From assembly GCF_004664715.2 (NCBI RefSeq), contig NC_051069.1, positions 11,414,501 through 11,478,500 of the forward strand: a DNA stretch of 64,000 nt, written 5' to 3'. How positions within the stretch are numbered: position 1 is the stretch's first letter; each line of letters starts with the position of its first letter. Both the position numbers and the translations under genes were made by a program. The notes under the pieces were generated by a model. It was not told where the DNA came from. It searched no databases and was given only the letters and a program-made list of their open reading frames with translations. Below, piece after piece: positions 23,680-35,639 of the stretch. This DNA is from Peromyscus leucopus (Eukaryota > Chordata > Mammalia > Rodentia > Cricetidae).

Positions 23680-25350
23680 GTCCCCAGGCTGCAGTGCCCT
23701 GTGAGAATTCCACCTGTACCATTCAGTCGCCCCACCCCCACCACCACCCAGCTTCCTCGGGTTATCTTCCTGCAGCGCTGATCCATTAGTCCTTCTCAGC
23801 AGTACGGGCTACTGTAGGGGGCAGCCAAGCCCTGGGTCAGGAAAAGCAGCTCTACACGGTGCCTTGTTCAGGCTCTGGAGGCAAATCCCACCCTCACGGG
23901 CTGCTGAGGAAGTCAGAAGGCTGCTGGGAAAGCCCTAGCCAAGGGCCCGGGAATGACTACCAGTAAAGGGCTCGCTGTGAGGGCAAGCGTGAGTCCTTCT
24001 TCAGTTTGACTCCCAGCACCCAGGTGAGTGTGTTCTTTCCTCATCATTCACCATCGCCTATGTCCTACACAGTCTGCCAAGTGCCTTGGATGCCACAGGT
24101 CGTTCAGTTCTCCCAGAATGGCAGCTAGGGGCAGCACCTTGGGGAGTCTATCCTGGATTCATTCTGGGCTCCCTGTCCCCTGAGAAGGCTGCACTCAAGC
24201 CCTTTGTCTCTGCCTGCCTGCCTTCCTCACCCTTGTCTACACTGCTCTGGCCTCTTTCCTGTCCCCTAAGCCTGCTGGTCAGATGTGAGCAATCCCTCCG
24301 ACACTCACTAGCCCTGAGCCGAGAGCACCGTTTTTAGGACCCTTGCCCAAGGTATGACTGTGGACCGGGGCCAGAATGCACTGTTCTTGGCTGTTAGGGA
24401 TTCATCCTCCCGGAATGGAGAATGTGGCCTTCCTGGTCACCTCTCCTCCAAAGCTCACTGCTGTTTTCCTCAGCCCCATATCTCTCACCCACCAGTTTCT
24501 CCTAAATGGTCCCATTCAGAAGGAACCAGGGAGCGCTGGCCACTCCTTGCCAAGTGTGGCTGTCATGGCACCAAATCTGTGGGTACGGAGCCAGGTCACA
24601 TGGCAGCAGCTGTTGCAGCAGCCTCCTGGGTCTCATCCCATACGGCGAGGCCCAGGTCGGGCTGACCCAGAGTGAAACAATGGACTTGGCCAAGCTCTCG
24701 CTAGCCAAGGGCATCCTGGCAGGTAGACAGACACTGTTGCCCAGCATGCTCTAGAGGCAGCAGGTAGGAACAGACAATGTGCAGGCCCTGGCCGGGCTCA
24801 CATCTCACTCTGTGGCCATCCATCTCTGCCCTCGCTTTGCCCTCTGTGATGTGGTGACATGGCAGGTCAGTCTGGAGGCCACAAGGATTAAACCCTTCCT
24901 GATGGGCCGATGGCGACAGGCTCCCAGAAGTCCCTTTGAGCTGTTTCAGCAGCAGTGGTTCTAAGAGGCAGGAGGAGTGTTCATCTGTGACGAAAGTGCC
25001 AGTATCTTGAGCAGCCACAGGTCAGAGACCACTTACCACTTGTCATTTGAGACACCCTTCAAGGGACCCGCTAACTCCACTCCAAACCCCTCCCAGGCCA
25101 GATTAAAGCATCTCTGCCGAACACCCCAGGAGCCAAGGACCGCTCATACAAGCACCTCTTTTGAGAAGAACGTGTGTCTAGAGGGGACCCAAGGCTGAAG
25201 GTCAAGGCCTGGGCGAGCCTGTAGGACAAACCAACTTCCAGCAGAGACTGAGGTCTGGCTCAGAGAAGCTAGACTTGTGGTGGTCATACTCCACGGTCAG
25301 CCACAGTTCCTCATCCCTCCTTCAAGCAGCACATAACTGTCCACAAGATA
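23680..25350. other. Intergenic, no gene recognised
   Basis: Ordinary G/C-moderate sequence. Several overlapping short frames occur, but none has splice sites in phase or a recognisable domain. Confidence 0.55.
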
Positions 25351-25352
25351 CA

Positions 25353-25356
25353 CTTT

Positions 25357-25389
<33 letters not shown>

Positions 25390-25402
25390 TTCCTTTCTTT
25401 CT

Positions 25403-25446
<44 letters not shown>

Positions 25447-25509
25447 TTTCCTTCCTTCCTCCTTCCTTCCTTCCTCCCTTCCTTCCTTCCTTCCTTCCTT
25501 CCTTCCTTC

Positions 25510-25552
<43 letters not shown>

Positions 25553-25556
25553 TGAC
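25353..25556 (+). repeat. Compound (TTTC)n/(TTCC)n microsatellite
   Basis: About 200 bases of pure pyrimidine tetranucleotides, TTTC units flanking a central TTCC block. It directly abuts an antisense SINE, so it probably grew from that SINE's tail. The tract can form triplex DNA. Confidence 0.97.
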
Positions 25557-25748
25557 AGGGTCTCATGTAGCCCAGGCTGGCAAACTCACTACGTAGTCCA
25601 GGATAACATTGAAATTCTGATCCTCCCACCCCTCCCTCCCGAATGCTGGTGTTACAGGTATATTCTACCACACTGAGCTCATGCAGTACCGGAGAGCAAA
25701 CCCAGTTTTGGTGTGTGTACTCTGCCAACTGTGCTGTATCCTCGGCCC
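25557..25748 (-). repeat. Antisense SINE (B1 plus tRNA-like part)
   Basis: 'agggtctcatgtagcccagg', 'gctggtgttacaggtatatt' and 'gtgtactctgccaactgtgc' mark a reversed composite rodent SINE. Confidence 0.8.
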
Positions 25749-26692
25749 TTACAAGACTTACTTTCACCAAATTTCTTCTTAAACCTGTAACCCTGGGAGA
25801 CCAGTGAAGGGACTGGGGTCAGAGAGACTCTGCCCCTGTGCCACCACCACCACCACATCGCTAATCCATGAATGCTGGATCCAGAACTCTGCCCACCACA
25901 GGGTCACCCAGACCAGGCAAAAAGCATGGCTAGAGCCCACCTCCTGGGCCACTGTGGTCGTCAAGGAAACAAACTGAAGAAGCTCAGTGGCTCTGGGCCA
26001 TTGGACACTTTCTGTACTGTAAGTGTTCAGGGCTGTCTAGGTCCAGGGCATAGCCTGTATCCCTGGGAAAATGCTGTTGTCTAGTCCTGTAGAAAGAGGC
26101 ATCAAATGCAGGCCGCACCCTGATGCATGTCCTGCTAGGAAGTCCTGGCAGGTGGCAGGGCTGGGGTGAGCTCAAGGTAAGATCAGATGAGGCCCTGGGA
26201 AGAGAAGGGGGCCCTGACCTGAGCTGAGGTCCCCTGTGGGAACAGCTACCTCATCCCTGCTTCCTATGTTCCTGGCCTGTGCTTAAGAGTCCCCTTCTGA
26301 TAGCATGGGACCAGTAGGCTTCATTTAGGGCAGGAAGCTCAGATTGGTCCTCGACCAAACCGAGCTACCCCAGGTTTAGAGAAAACAATAGGAGCTCACC
26401 CCCACACCAGGAGAAAGGACAGGGGTGGCAAAGCACTTTGGCCACAGAGGGCTGTGGGGGCAATGCTTAAAAGATCTCTGCAGAGCACTCACGCTAGGGT
26501 GGCCACTGTGTCGTGCATTTGTGAGGAGAGTGTCTCTGCTCCAGGACACTCTAGGGCTCCATAGGGTATCTCCTAAGAGGAGGAGCCCCACTCCCCTTAA
26601 GCTCATAGGCCCTGCCAGTGGGGCTCAGGTAGAGAATCCAGCAGCAGACAGCAGAGTGGAGCACGATGCTGAACTGCAGCAAACAGTGCTGT

Positions 26693-26710
26693 GAATGTGC
26701 ATGTGCATGC

Positions 26711-26743
<33 letters not shown>

Positions 26744-26772
26744 TTGTGTGTGTGTGTGTGTGTGTGTGTATT
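26693..26772 (+). repeat. (GT)n microsatellite with one phase slip
   Basis: GT units interrupted once by GTTG near 26743. Long alternating purine/pyrimidine, potentially Z-forming. Confidence 0.95.
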
Positions 26773-27534
26773 CACAAGAGTGATGCACAGGGAGGCATCA
26801 GCTGTCAGCTGAAGCTCTGGGGTCTGCCAAGAAACTGGAAATGTGGCTGTTGGGGAAACATGAGCTGTGTCTCCCAGTGACTAGCCCATCACACAGGACG
26901 TGTGACACTGTACCTTCGTACACTTGTGGGACTCTGGGCAAGTTTTAAAATCTCTCTGTGGTTCAGACTCCTCTTCTGGTCCTGGAGTTGAGGAAGGCCT
27001 GGGAGACAGTAAAGGGACGGGACATGTACCCCTTGTTGGCATTCCTTGTGCTCCCGGAACATCCAGAACACAAAAGCTTCCCCAGACAGCAAGAGAAGGG
27101 CTTTTCATCCTAGAAATGGGAGCTCCATCAAAAGAGAAGGTTCAAGGCACAGAAAATCCTAAAACCTGGGCCGTGTGCTCACAGAGAACACTTCACGATA
27201 GTAATCATTGTTTTCTGAGAAGCCAGCCTCCAAAGGGCACTTGACATGCCTTCCCAAGAGGCACTCCAAGAAACAAGCATCACGGCTTGCTGGGAGGGAG
27301 GCTCAGGTCAGGCCTTCGGACTCACGAGTCATCCACTCTGCTGGAATGATGAGGGATGAAGGGGTCAGAGGCTGAGAGCTGGTCAGCACCCCTGCTAGAA
27401 CCTGGCTGTCAAAGCACAGGTTTCATGGAGCTGAGCATCTATTAGTTTGTGGGTGCAGAGAAAAATGGAAGAAAGGGAGTAGCCCAGAAGCACAGAGCCT
27501 CCTACCCCAGAGGACTCAGTGGCTGCATCTCTAA

Positions 27535-27640
27535 AAAGAAGTATTATTTAAGTATTGTAAATATTATTTGTTTGCAAACATCTCTATAAAAATGTTTATT
27601 TACACATTTTAGTAATAAAATTAGTGTCACTTGCTAGAAA
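27535..27640. promoter_or_regulatory. Candidate regulatory element with forkhead-type motif cluster
   Basis: In about 50 bases it holds GTAAATA (27557-27563), the 12-bp palindrome TGTTTGCAAACA (27569-27580) and TGTTTATTTACA (27593-27604). All are forkhead-like cores in a repeat-free AT-rich patch. The regulatory role is inferred. Confidence 0.4.
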
Positions 27641-27649
27641 ATAAAATCT

Positions 27650-27795
27650 GTGCTAGGATGTGCATGTGTGCCTATAATCCCAGCACCTTTGGGGGCGGGG
27701 GATGTGGATCAGGAGCTAAAGGTCATCTACAACCACAAAGTGAATTCAAGGCCAGCAAGGCTTGCAGGACACCATCTAAAAAAACAAGAGGAGAA
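27650..27795 (+). repeat. B1/ID-B1-like SINE (diverged)
   Basis: 'gtgtgcctataatcccagca', 'gtgaattcaaggccagcaag' and 'gcaggacaccatctaaaaaa' follow the SINE order. Confidence 0.75.
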
Positions 27796-28261
27796 GAGAG
27801 ACAGGAGGAAGGGAGGGAAGAGACGGGTAAAAGCCACTACAGGGAATTGTAGAAGACACATCAGGTGACCTCTGACTTCTGAGCTCTTCGTTGGAGAGCA
27901 GAGCGCCTGGGCTCGGGGCAAGCCTGGGAAGGAGTCACGTGGATCTGGCATGTGCTCCTGTCTGCTGGCCTCTAGCTCACTGCTTCTCGAGTTAGGGTGT
28001 CAGGCTCTGGCCCACATGGCCATGGCCTAGTAGAGGGGTTCATACCCTTTCTTCCCCGCATTGTCCCCTGGGGGTTATTCCCACCAGTTGCAGGTGACTC
28101 CTCTGCCCCCTGTCATCATCAAGTCCCTGGATGTATTGGGGTGGCACCGCCTGTTGGCTTAACTCATAGGAACCTGGGCAGCTTCAGAGTTGGCAAGACA
28201 CCCTAAAAAGATCCTCTCACCCTCCCCAGGGATGGAACAGAAAATTGTGTAGGGCCTATCT

Positions 28262-28662
28262 TAGCTTCTTTTCTTGTGGCTTTGATTAAAAAACAAACAA
28301 ACAAACAAAACAACTCTAACGAAAGCAACTTGCAACTTAAGGGGGAAAGGCATTATTTCAGCTCACAGTTCCAGGGTGCAGTCCATCAAGGCAGAGAAGA
28401 CTCAGCGGCAGGAGTGCGAGGAGGCGACTGCTCACATTGCATCCACAGTCAGGAAGCAGAGAGCAATGCATGCTGGTACTCAGCTCACTTTCCTGTCTTT
28501 ATGGAGTCAGGGATCCTAGCCCATGGAATGGCGCCACCCGCAGTGGGCAGGTCTTTCCCTCTCAATTAGCCTAATCAACAGAACCCCCCTAACCATGCCC
28601 AGAAGCCCATCTCCCAGGGGAGTCTAGATTCTGTCAAGTTGTCAACTGAGACTAACTGTCAC
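28262..28662 (-). repeat. Rodent interspersed repeat, antisense (diverged)
   Basis: 'ttatttcagctcacagttcc', 'gtcaggaagcagagagcaat', 'gcgccacccgcagtgggcag' and 'gtcaagttgtcaactgagac' are the reversed landmarks of the family at 23315. Confidence 0.7.
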
Positions 28663-29224
28663 AGCTGTGCCCCAACTCAGCCAGAGGCAGCAGAGCACTG
28701 GGATGGTCATTACCCAAGGACTGCACAGGGGTCATGGCTAGTGTCCTGGAAGAGGTGAACGGCTCAGGCACTCACTCCTTGTGAATGCCTGAGTGCGTGT
28801 GTATGTGTGTGTGTGCACACCTGCATGAGCTATAGTGTGTCAGAGCCTCCATCTTAACCTGGGGAATCCTCTTCTCTGTTCATGGAGGGGGCCTGGAGAA
28901 AGTGCAGAGGAAGAAATGCTTAATGTCTCACAGCAGAGTCATCTGCCATTTGCATGCTGAGTGCCCCAGCTCAAGCGGGCTCAGCAGGAGGTCGCAGCTG
29001 GGCAGCCAGCCTTCCAGCTGTGGGAACTAGGAGGGAGCAAGCAGCGCACACAGCCTCGGAGCCCTGGCTGCCAGCTCTGGAGAAGGCTCCTCCCCCAGCA
29101 GAGTGCCTGCAGGAGCTGCTGCAAGAGGTCTTGTGAAGGGAAGACCTACTCAGACCTCGCCACTGCAGGGTCGAGCGGCAGCAACTGTAATCCTTCTCAT
29201 ACGGGTTTTAAAAAGTCTGGAAAG

Positions 29225-29360
29225 CCAGACTTTGATCCCAGCACTCGGGAGGCAGAGGCAGGCGGATCTCTGAGTTAGAAGCCAGTCTGGTCTACAGAGT
29301 GAGTTCCAGGACAGCCAGGGCTACACAAAGAAACCCTGTCTTGAAAAACAAGACAAAACA
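29225..29360 (+). repeat. B1 SINE
   Basis: 'cagcactcgggaggcagagg' to 'aagaaaccctgtcttgaaaa'. Here the right arm is the 'gacagccagggctacacaaa' version, unlike the cricetid-type copies at 14384 and 30330. Confidence 0.92.
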
Positions 29361-29364
29361 GAAA

Positions 29365-29560
29365 GTCTGAAGGCTGAGGCCATAGCTCGGTTGAGAGTGC
29401 TTTCCGCGCACGCACAAAGGCTTGGGTTAGACCCCCCAGCATGGCATAAATCCAGTCTTGTGCCTGTGATCTTGGCACTCAAGAGTTAGAGAACAGAAGT
29501 TAGACTCATCGTGTGTTCAAGGCTAGCCTGGGCTAGAGATGCTACCTTTTATTTTTTTTA
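29365..29560 (+). repeat. RSINE/ID-B1-like SINE
   Basis: 'aaggctgaggccatagctcg' then 'cttgggttagaccccccagc', 'gatcttggcactcaagagtt' and 'ttcaaggctagcctgggcta' form a tRNA-like head plus B1-like body, directly after the B1. Confidence 0.7.
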
Positions 29561-29939
29561 AGCCATGAAGTCTGAAAGAATATTTACCAAAATGAAGAGA
29601 GCAGCAGGGTGACTGTCCCCTCGGGGCTGGGGTGCAGTGACCTCTGTGTCTGTCAGAAACACAGTGGCCTCTGCGACTGTCCTTCTTTTTCTTCTGGCTT
29701 ATCTATAGTTTCCAAATACTCTGAATTCATTGTCATTTGAAAATGGAAATGCGGCGAAGCACAAGCCGGGGCACCCACTGTGGAGATGGCCGCCTCTGTA
29801 CTGGGGAAGGGAACCGAGGGCAGGCAAAGCTGGGGACTCAAGCCTGAGGCCTGGGGGGGGGGGGGAGGCGCTGTCCCCTCTCTGAGTAGTGCAGCCCCCT
29901 GCCTGGGCCTCCCAGCTCACTGGCTCGTTCCGGCTGTGC

Positions 29940-30005
29940 CTGGCTCAGACAATGTGAGCGCACAATCATTCATTATAACTCAATTACAGTGATTAAAGCT
30001 GGTGG
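29940..30005. promoter_or_regulatory. Candidate short conserved element
   Basis: A compact AT-rich patch 'aatcattcattataactcaa' followed by 'ttacagtgattaaagctggt' in G/C-rich surroundings. Weak, composition-based call. Confidence 0.25.
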
Positions 30006-30329
30006 CATGCAGAGGCAGGAGGGAGTGTGCTGCCAACAAAATTTACACTCCGTGTCATCAGCGAGAGATAACAGCAGCTGACAGGCTCGCCGCCTCCCCT
30101 GCCATCTGCTCAGTGTGGCCGCCTGAGGGGCGAAAGCAGCCGCTGTGCTCATGGTGGCCCAGAGTGCTGAGATCGGCTGCCTGGAGCCGGGCTAGGACTT
30201 GAGCATGGTGCTTTGGGGTGTAGAGGAAGTGGGGGTTCTGGGCCCCTCCACAAAGAGCTGGCTCTGGCATCCAAAGTGAAGAAGGGCGTTCTGAGCGCGT
30301 GGGGGCGGGGTGGGGGGATTAAGAGTGCT

Positions 30330-30492
30330 CAGTGGCCCAGCCAACACACGCCTTATATCCCAGCACTTGGAGGCAGAGCCAGGGGGATCTCTGTGAGTTC
30401 GAGGCCAGCCTGGGCTACAGAGCGAGATCCAGGACAGGCACCAAAACAACACAGAGAAACCCTGTCTTGAAAAAAAAAGGGGGGGGGGGAGT
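30330..30492 (+). repeat. B1 SINE, cricetid-type, with A/G homopolymer tail
   Basis: 'cttatatcccagcacttgga' to 'gagaaaccctgtcttgaaaa', right arm 'aggacaggcaccaaaacaac', then an A run and about 12 G. Confidence 0.93.
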
Positions 30493-30989
30493 CCTCAGGG
30501 GTTTTCATCCACTGTGACACAGGCTGGCTTTCTGAGACCTGGTTTCCTGTCCATATTCCAGATGAAGAAACGGAGGCACAGATACACAAAAGACCAGTCC
30601 CCAAAACAGTCATCTAAGGGCAGAGTCATAACTCAGAGAGCCCCCCCCCCCACACCTCTGGTTTTCATGGATGGTAGACAGAGGGATGTGGGAAATTGGG
30701 GCCACACTCAGCTTCATGGAGGTGGAGCCAAGCTCAGGCCACACACCCCGGGATCCAGAATAAGTCCCCAGTGACAGCAGAGGGGTCTATGATGTGAGGC
30801 AGGGGCTCTCACCCAGGCAGGGCTGTGGAGAGTCACGGACATGTGGGAGTTGCCCCAGATATGGGGGGGCTCCAGTTTGGGCTACCAGAGGGGACTGGTA
30901 GGGGAAATGGAGGCTACAGTCAGAGGTGAGGTCGACGCCACGAGGCTGAGAGGTGGGAAGAACGGAATTGCCTGTCTTTCTGTTCTGTT

Positions 30990-31078
30990 GTTGTTGTTGT
31001 TTAGTTTGTTTTGGTTTGGTTTTTGAGACAGGGTTTTTTTGTTTTTTTTTTTTCCTGTGTAACAGCCCTGGCTGTCCC
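30990..31078 (-). repeat. Antisense B1 fragment with (TTG)n and T-run
   Basis: 'gttgttgttgttgtttag' and 'ggtttttgagacagggtttt' give the reversed B1 tail and end. Most of the SINE body is missing. Confidence 0.7.
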
Positions 31079-31334
31079 GCCCAGTGGAACTGCTTTTCTT
31101 AATACTGGGTGGCAGGACTAGGCTACCCAGAACTTGGGACTTGCACCTCTTAAGTCTCCAGACAACAGGACTCTTGTGCACTGGCCAGCAGATGCACTGG
31201 TCCCCATCTTGGAGAGACCAGTGGTAGTGATGGGGGGCGGTAATAGCAGGAAAAGAGGGGGAGCAGGTCCCTCCTCCCCTTGGTTGTTCCAGAACAATAC
31301 TTCTTTGTATGTTTGCTCCACCTTATTTATTCAC

Positions 31335-31560
31335 TAATTTTCTTTTTTTTTTTTTGAGACAGGGTCTCATGCAGCCCATGTTGGCCTCTTGTGTAGCCCA
31401 GGTTGACTGAGAACTTCTGATCCTCCTGCCTCCACCTCCCAAGTGAAGACGTATAGGCAGATGTCACCACACCCTGTTCTATGCGATGCTGGGATTCGAA
31501 CCCAGGCCTGGTGCCGCTAAGCAAGCACTCTGCCAATAGAGCTCCATCCCAGCCCCTGGT
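31335..31560 (-). repeat. Antisense RSINE/B4-type SINE
   Basis: T run, 'tttgagacagggtctcatgc', 'gtagcccaggttgactgaga', 'gatgctgggattcgaaccca' and 'gcaagcactctgccaataga'. Confidence 0.85.
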
Positions 31561-31629
31561 TGTTCCGCATCACTCACTCAGTTCCTGAGCCTCACAAAGC
31601 CTAAGCCACACTCACCGTGGTTCTGTCTA

Positions 31630-31960
31630 CCTGCCAACTGCTCACTGCCGAGACACCTTGCCTCTTCCTGGCCCTGATGACTAACCTCAAACCCCACCCA
31701 GACAAGCACCCCCTTGGCTCCCCAAGGGCATGTCTGACTCCTCAGAGGTTCTCTGAACCCCTCCGTCCGTCTGTCCCCGTGAGGCAGGCTTTGCACGACG
31801 CTGCAGCTGTGCAAACCAAAGCGTGTCCTCCCCTGTGCCCTTCCTCACCTACTGTCCTTCAGAGGCCAGCTCAGACCTCACTCCAGGAAGCTACCTTAGC
31901 CCAAAACTCAGTGTGTGCCTTTCTGATGGGTCCCATGCCCTCATGTTAGTGTGCTGGGAA
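31630..31960 (+). repeat. L2-like ancient LINE fragment (tentative)
   Basis: 'ccttcagaggccagctcaga' + 'cctcactccaggaagctacc' resembles the L2 3' end. Low certainty. Confidence 0.35.
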
Positions 31961-32054
31961 CAACGATCAAGGAATATTACAGTCATCTGGGGACAGGATC
32001 AATAACTGTCTTCAACCCCCAACAACAGCTTGGAGGCCGGGGCTGGGTCCTCTT

Positions 32055-32210
32055 AGTTTTTTTTTCTCCTTTGTTACTATGTGGGTCATTTTGATCTCAT
32101 GCTTGCTTTGTACTCATAGGTAGCCCAGGATGACCTTGAACTGCTGATCCTCCTGCCTCTGTCTCCTGAATGCTGGGATTGCGGCTTGTTTTACCATGCC
32201 TGGTTTCTGG
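32055..32210 (-). repeat. Antisense B1 SINE
   Basis: 'gtagcccaggatgaccttga', 'actgctgatcctcctgcctc' and 'gaatgctgggattgcggctt' are reversed B1 landmarks. Confidence 0.85.
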
Positions 32211-32914
32211 CTGGGTCCTGTTAGCTTCTGAAGTCTAGGGCCTAGGAGAGTTAGATCTTAGAAAAACGGCATGGCGGCAAAGATGCTGAGGTAGGGGGGT
32301 GCTGCCCACAAGAAGGAGGACCAGTGTGGGAGGACAGGAGGTCTTGGGCTGCTGCCGTCCTCCATTTCACTCACACATCCACTCCAATGCCCATCCAACC
32401 CCTTGATGTCTTCCGCCTCTGGCTTCCGGGCTGGTGGATGGAGCAGATGATGGCCCAGGCTGGGCCTTGGAACTGTGGCCTGCTGAGCCCCTGAGGAGCG
32501 GAGAGGGGGAGGCTATGTCCTTCTCTCCCCAGGACTTGGCTGACCTGGTCACCCAGAGACTGAGACCCTTGAGACCCAGACTGGAGAGCACAGCTAGCTA
32601 CCCCGGAGGGCGCAGTCCCTGGAATTCCCCCAACAGAACTGAAAGAGGAAGCTGAGAGGGGTGGTGGAGGTGGGGAGGGCTGCGGGGCAGAACCCAGGCA
32701 CCTGGCTCTGGGTGCCCAGCTCGAGTGGCTAGTCTGCAAAGGCACCAGGCACTGGGGGCATCCAGATTTGACAGTTTCTGCTCCAAGGAACTTCTAGTTC
32801 ATTCCCCTTGTTTCCTGGGCCTCAGTTTCTCCACCTGTAACCTGTAAGGGATAAAGAGGTCGGACCAGAGCAGGATTCCCACAACCGGTAACTTCACAAG
32901 CTCCTGAGCAGGTA

Positions 32915-33265
32915 CTAGAAATCACTTTCCTGTTGCTGTGGTAAAATACCCAGACAAAGACCACTTAAGGAAGGAGGTAGGGATATTTCGTGTCACACAG
33001 TTCAAAGGTATCATCTGTCATGGTGGAGATGTCACAGAGTTTGGGGCCACTGGTCATATGGCACCCACAGTCAGGAAGCAGAGAAAATTGAACACTGGAG
33101 CTCACCAGGCTCTCTCCTTTTTATCTGGTCTGGTGTAGAATGGTATTACCCATAGTTAAAGTGGTCTTCCCACCTCTGTTAACCTAGTCTAAATAATATG
33201 TCACAGGCATGCTCAAAGGCCTGTCACCCGGGTGATTCCAGAACCTGCCAAGTTGGTAATTAACA
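32915..33265 (-). repeat. Rodent interspersed repeat, antisense (strongly diverged)
   Basis: 'ctgttgctgtggtaaaatac', 'ggcacccacagtcaggaagc' and 'cctgccaagttggtaattaa' match the order of the family at 28262 and 41720 with heavy divergence. Confidence 0.55.
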
Positions 33266-33279
33266 GGAAAGATGGATCT

Positions 33280-34330
33280 GGAGCAAGCTGGGGTGCGAGT
33301 GTTGAGGTCCCTGCTCCTCTATGACACTGGCTCACCTCTCCGTTCACACAGAAGAAGCTGGAAGGGCTGGAGACAGGGCACACTGGTCATTGTCAGCTCC
33401 TGAGAGAATGGGTTTTCATTTAGGATTGCCATACCAAGTTACTCTTTACATAGACCTTTGCTTTCCAAAGTAATTTAAAGATAAGCGAGCCATTGTCGGC
33501 TGGTGGGTTCTGGGCTAGAGAAAATACCATTAGGGAGCAGTTTACTGATCACTGGGACTCTTTGATGTTTGAGTCCAGGAGGCTCTGCCCATGGTAGAGG
33601 ACACTAGGAGTTCTCTAAAGAGTAGCCCCACAGCGGCTCTCCAAGCCCTTTACGCTGAAACTACTGAGCATTACTGTGAGTTAATCTACTCAGAGACTTA
33701 GTGCGTCTAAATCGGCTCTCCTCTCAAGCAGCTCCTGCATATCCTACAACAACCAGTTCAAACACCCCCCTCTGCTCCTCCTGAGAACTGCCCAGCTCCC
33801 CTGCTGAGGACCCCTACAGTGTCAAGCCACAGGTGGCTAATGCTAGGTGTTTGTTTTTCCTCTCAGCAGGTGCATTCTGGGAGGGCGTGGCCCCGCTGTG
33901 GTACCCCCTAGTCCCCAGCGCTGGTCTGCTTTGCCTGTGTTATTGAATGAATGCATGACTGGGTGGGTAGGGAGGCTTGGCTTCATGGCCTGAGCTAATT
34001 CTATTCTTTCTACTTCTCTATTTAAGGGAAGGAAACTATTCGTTGAAAGCGTGGCCTTCCAGGCGTTCAGTGACTGCTGACCAGGCACCTGTGCACCCCA
34101 CAGGCGCTCTGCTGGGAGCCAAGGACACAGTCGGACCAAAGCTGCATCTCTGCCCTCCAGAAAGTCACAGGGAGTGTCAGAGACAAGGGGCAAAGGGACA
34201 CAGCAAAGGAAGGACTTGACGTTCCCCTTCGCTTTGATGTGACCCACTCGAAATTGAATCTGCTATGGAAAGGAGAATCGGATGCATCATGGAGTCCACA
34301 TAAAATCCTGTAACTCTGTATGTCATATAT
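33280..34330. other. Intergenic, no gene recognised
   Basis: No repeat or coding signal stands out. A 134-codon minus frame lacks domain or splice support. Confidence 0.5.
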
Positions 34331-34340
34331 CAGCAGTCCT

Positions 34341-34341
<1 letters not shown>

Positions 34342-34389
<48 letters not shown>

Positions 34390-34525
34390 TATGCAGACAA
34401 ACACGCATGAACACACAAACGCACGTGCATACAGATATGCACATATTAACACACATGAAGACAAACACACATGCATATAGATATGCACACACAAACACAC
34501 ACACACACACATACACATACATGTA
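34342..34525 (+). repeat. (CA)n microsatellite with degenerate CA-rich extension
   Basis: Pure CA units to about 34384, then 'atgcagacaaacacgcatga'-type imperfect units to about 34525. Confidence 0.93.
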
Positions 34526-35261
34526 CAAAATCCACCATCTCCTCTCCAGAGGCCTCCAAACAGTGGCCATCCCATTAGCATCCAAGCTCCCCTGGCAAGC
34601 AGATGTGCAGATTATGGTGTCTAGTTGTACTCTCACTGAAAGGACTCGGGTTTGTTGTGGGGAGGGCTGCCTCCACTGGAAGGAAGCAGACCTTTGGTAG
34701 CCGGCAGGGATGCTGTTAAGGCCGAGGGGAAATCCTTACCAAATCTCAGGTGTCAGGGAAACTTCTGGATGAGGACAATCTTGTAAGTGTCGAGGATAAC
34801 ATCTCTTGACTGAAACACACCAAATCTGTTTAAATCCATAGTATCATGATGATATATGATACAGAAAGAAATCTGCAGAGGTCAATTTTAAAAACATCTT
34901 TGCGTGCGTGCATGTGTGTGTGTACGTGACTGCAAGTCCACGTGTCACGGGTGCGCACGTGGAGGTCAGCGTTGGCCCTCACACCTGGTGTGAGAGAGGG
35001 TATCTTGTTCATTGCTTTGTACACCAGGCTAGCTGACCTGCCTCCCACCCCACCTCACTGTAGGAGCCCTGGAGACCACAGACCAGCGCTACTGTCCCTG
35101 CCCCCGCCCCGGGACCCACGACTTCACACCAGTTCTGCGGATCCGCACTCAGCATGGGCTTTATCGACCAACTGGTCGGCTGTTGAGGATCCTGATGTTA
35201 TCACCAGCATCTCCTACCGTCCTCACACTGTTTTTGTCACTGAGGTATCAACCTACTATTA

Positions 35262-35280
35262 AAAAAAAAAAAAAAAAAAA
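35262..35280 (+). repeat. A homopolymer (19 nt)
   Basis: A pure A run after 'caacctactatt'. The upstream sequence is not a clear SINE. Confidence 0.85.
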
Positions 35281-35503
35281 CTAGAACACACAAGCACATG
35301 GAGCATTTGTGTTGTACTTCCTGTGCACGCTGCTTCAAGGTAGCAAAATGGTGGAAGCGAGAGGCAGTTTCCCTTTGACTCCAAGATTTAAAGTCCTTTG
35401 CCTTCTGTTATCTCCAGTGAAGGCACACTTGGTTCCTGGCCTCCCCAACTCCACTCTGCCCCCTCCCCCCCAGCTCTCTTTTGCTCTTTACCTACTTTTC
35501 TCC

Positions 35504-35537
35504 TCGGGGTGTGTGTGTGTGTGTGGGGGGGGTGTTG
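35504..35537 (+). repeat. Short (GT)n/(G)n tract
   Basis: About ten GT units then a G run and 'tgttgg'. Short and imperfect. Confidence 0.85.
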
Positions 35538-35639
35538 GAGTCAGTCTCCTCTGCAATTTTACCCTGGGTTCCAGGAATGACAAGATAAATCAATAGCTCT
35601 GAAACAACAGCAAGTAAAGCAGGACAGAGCGCCCCTGAT

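Noticed and set aside
25297..25770. 157-codon minus frame with a long Lys/Glu/Arg repeat
   Set aside because: It is the translation of the TTTC/TTCC microsatellite and a SINE.
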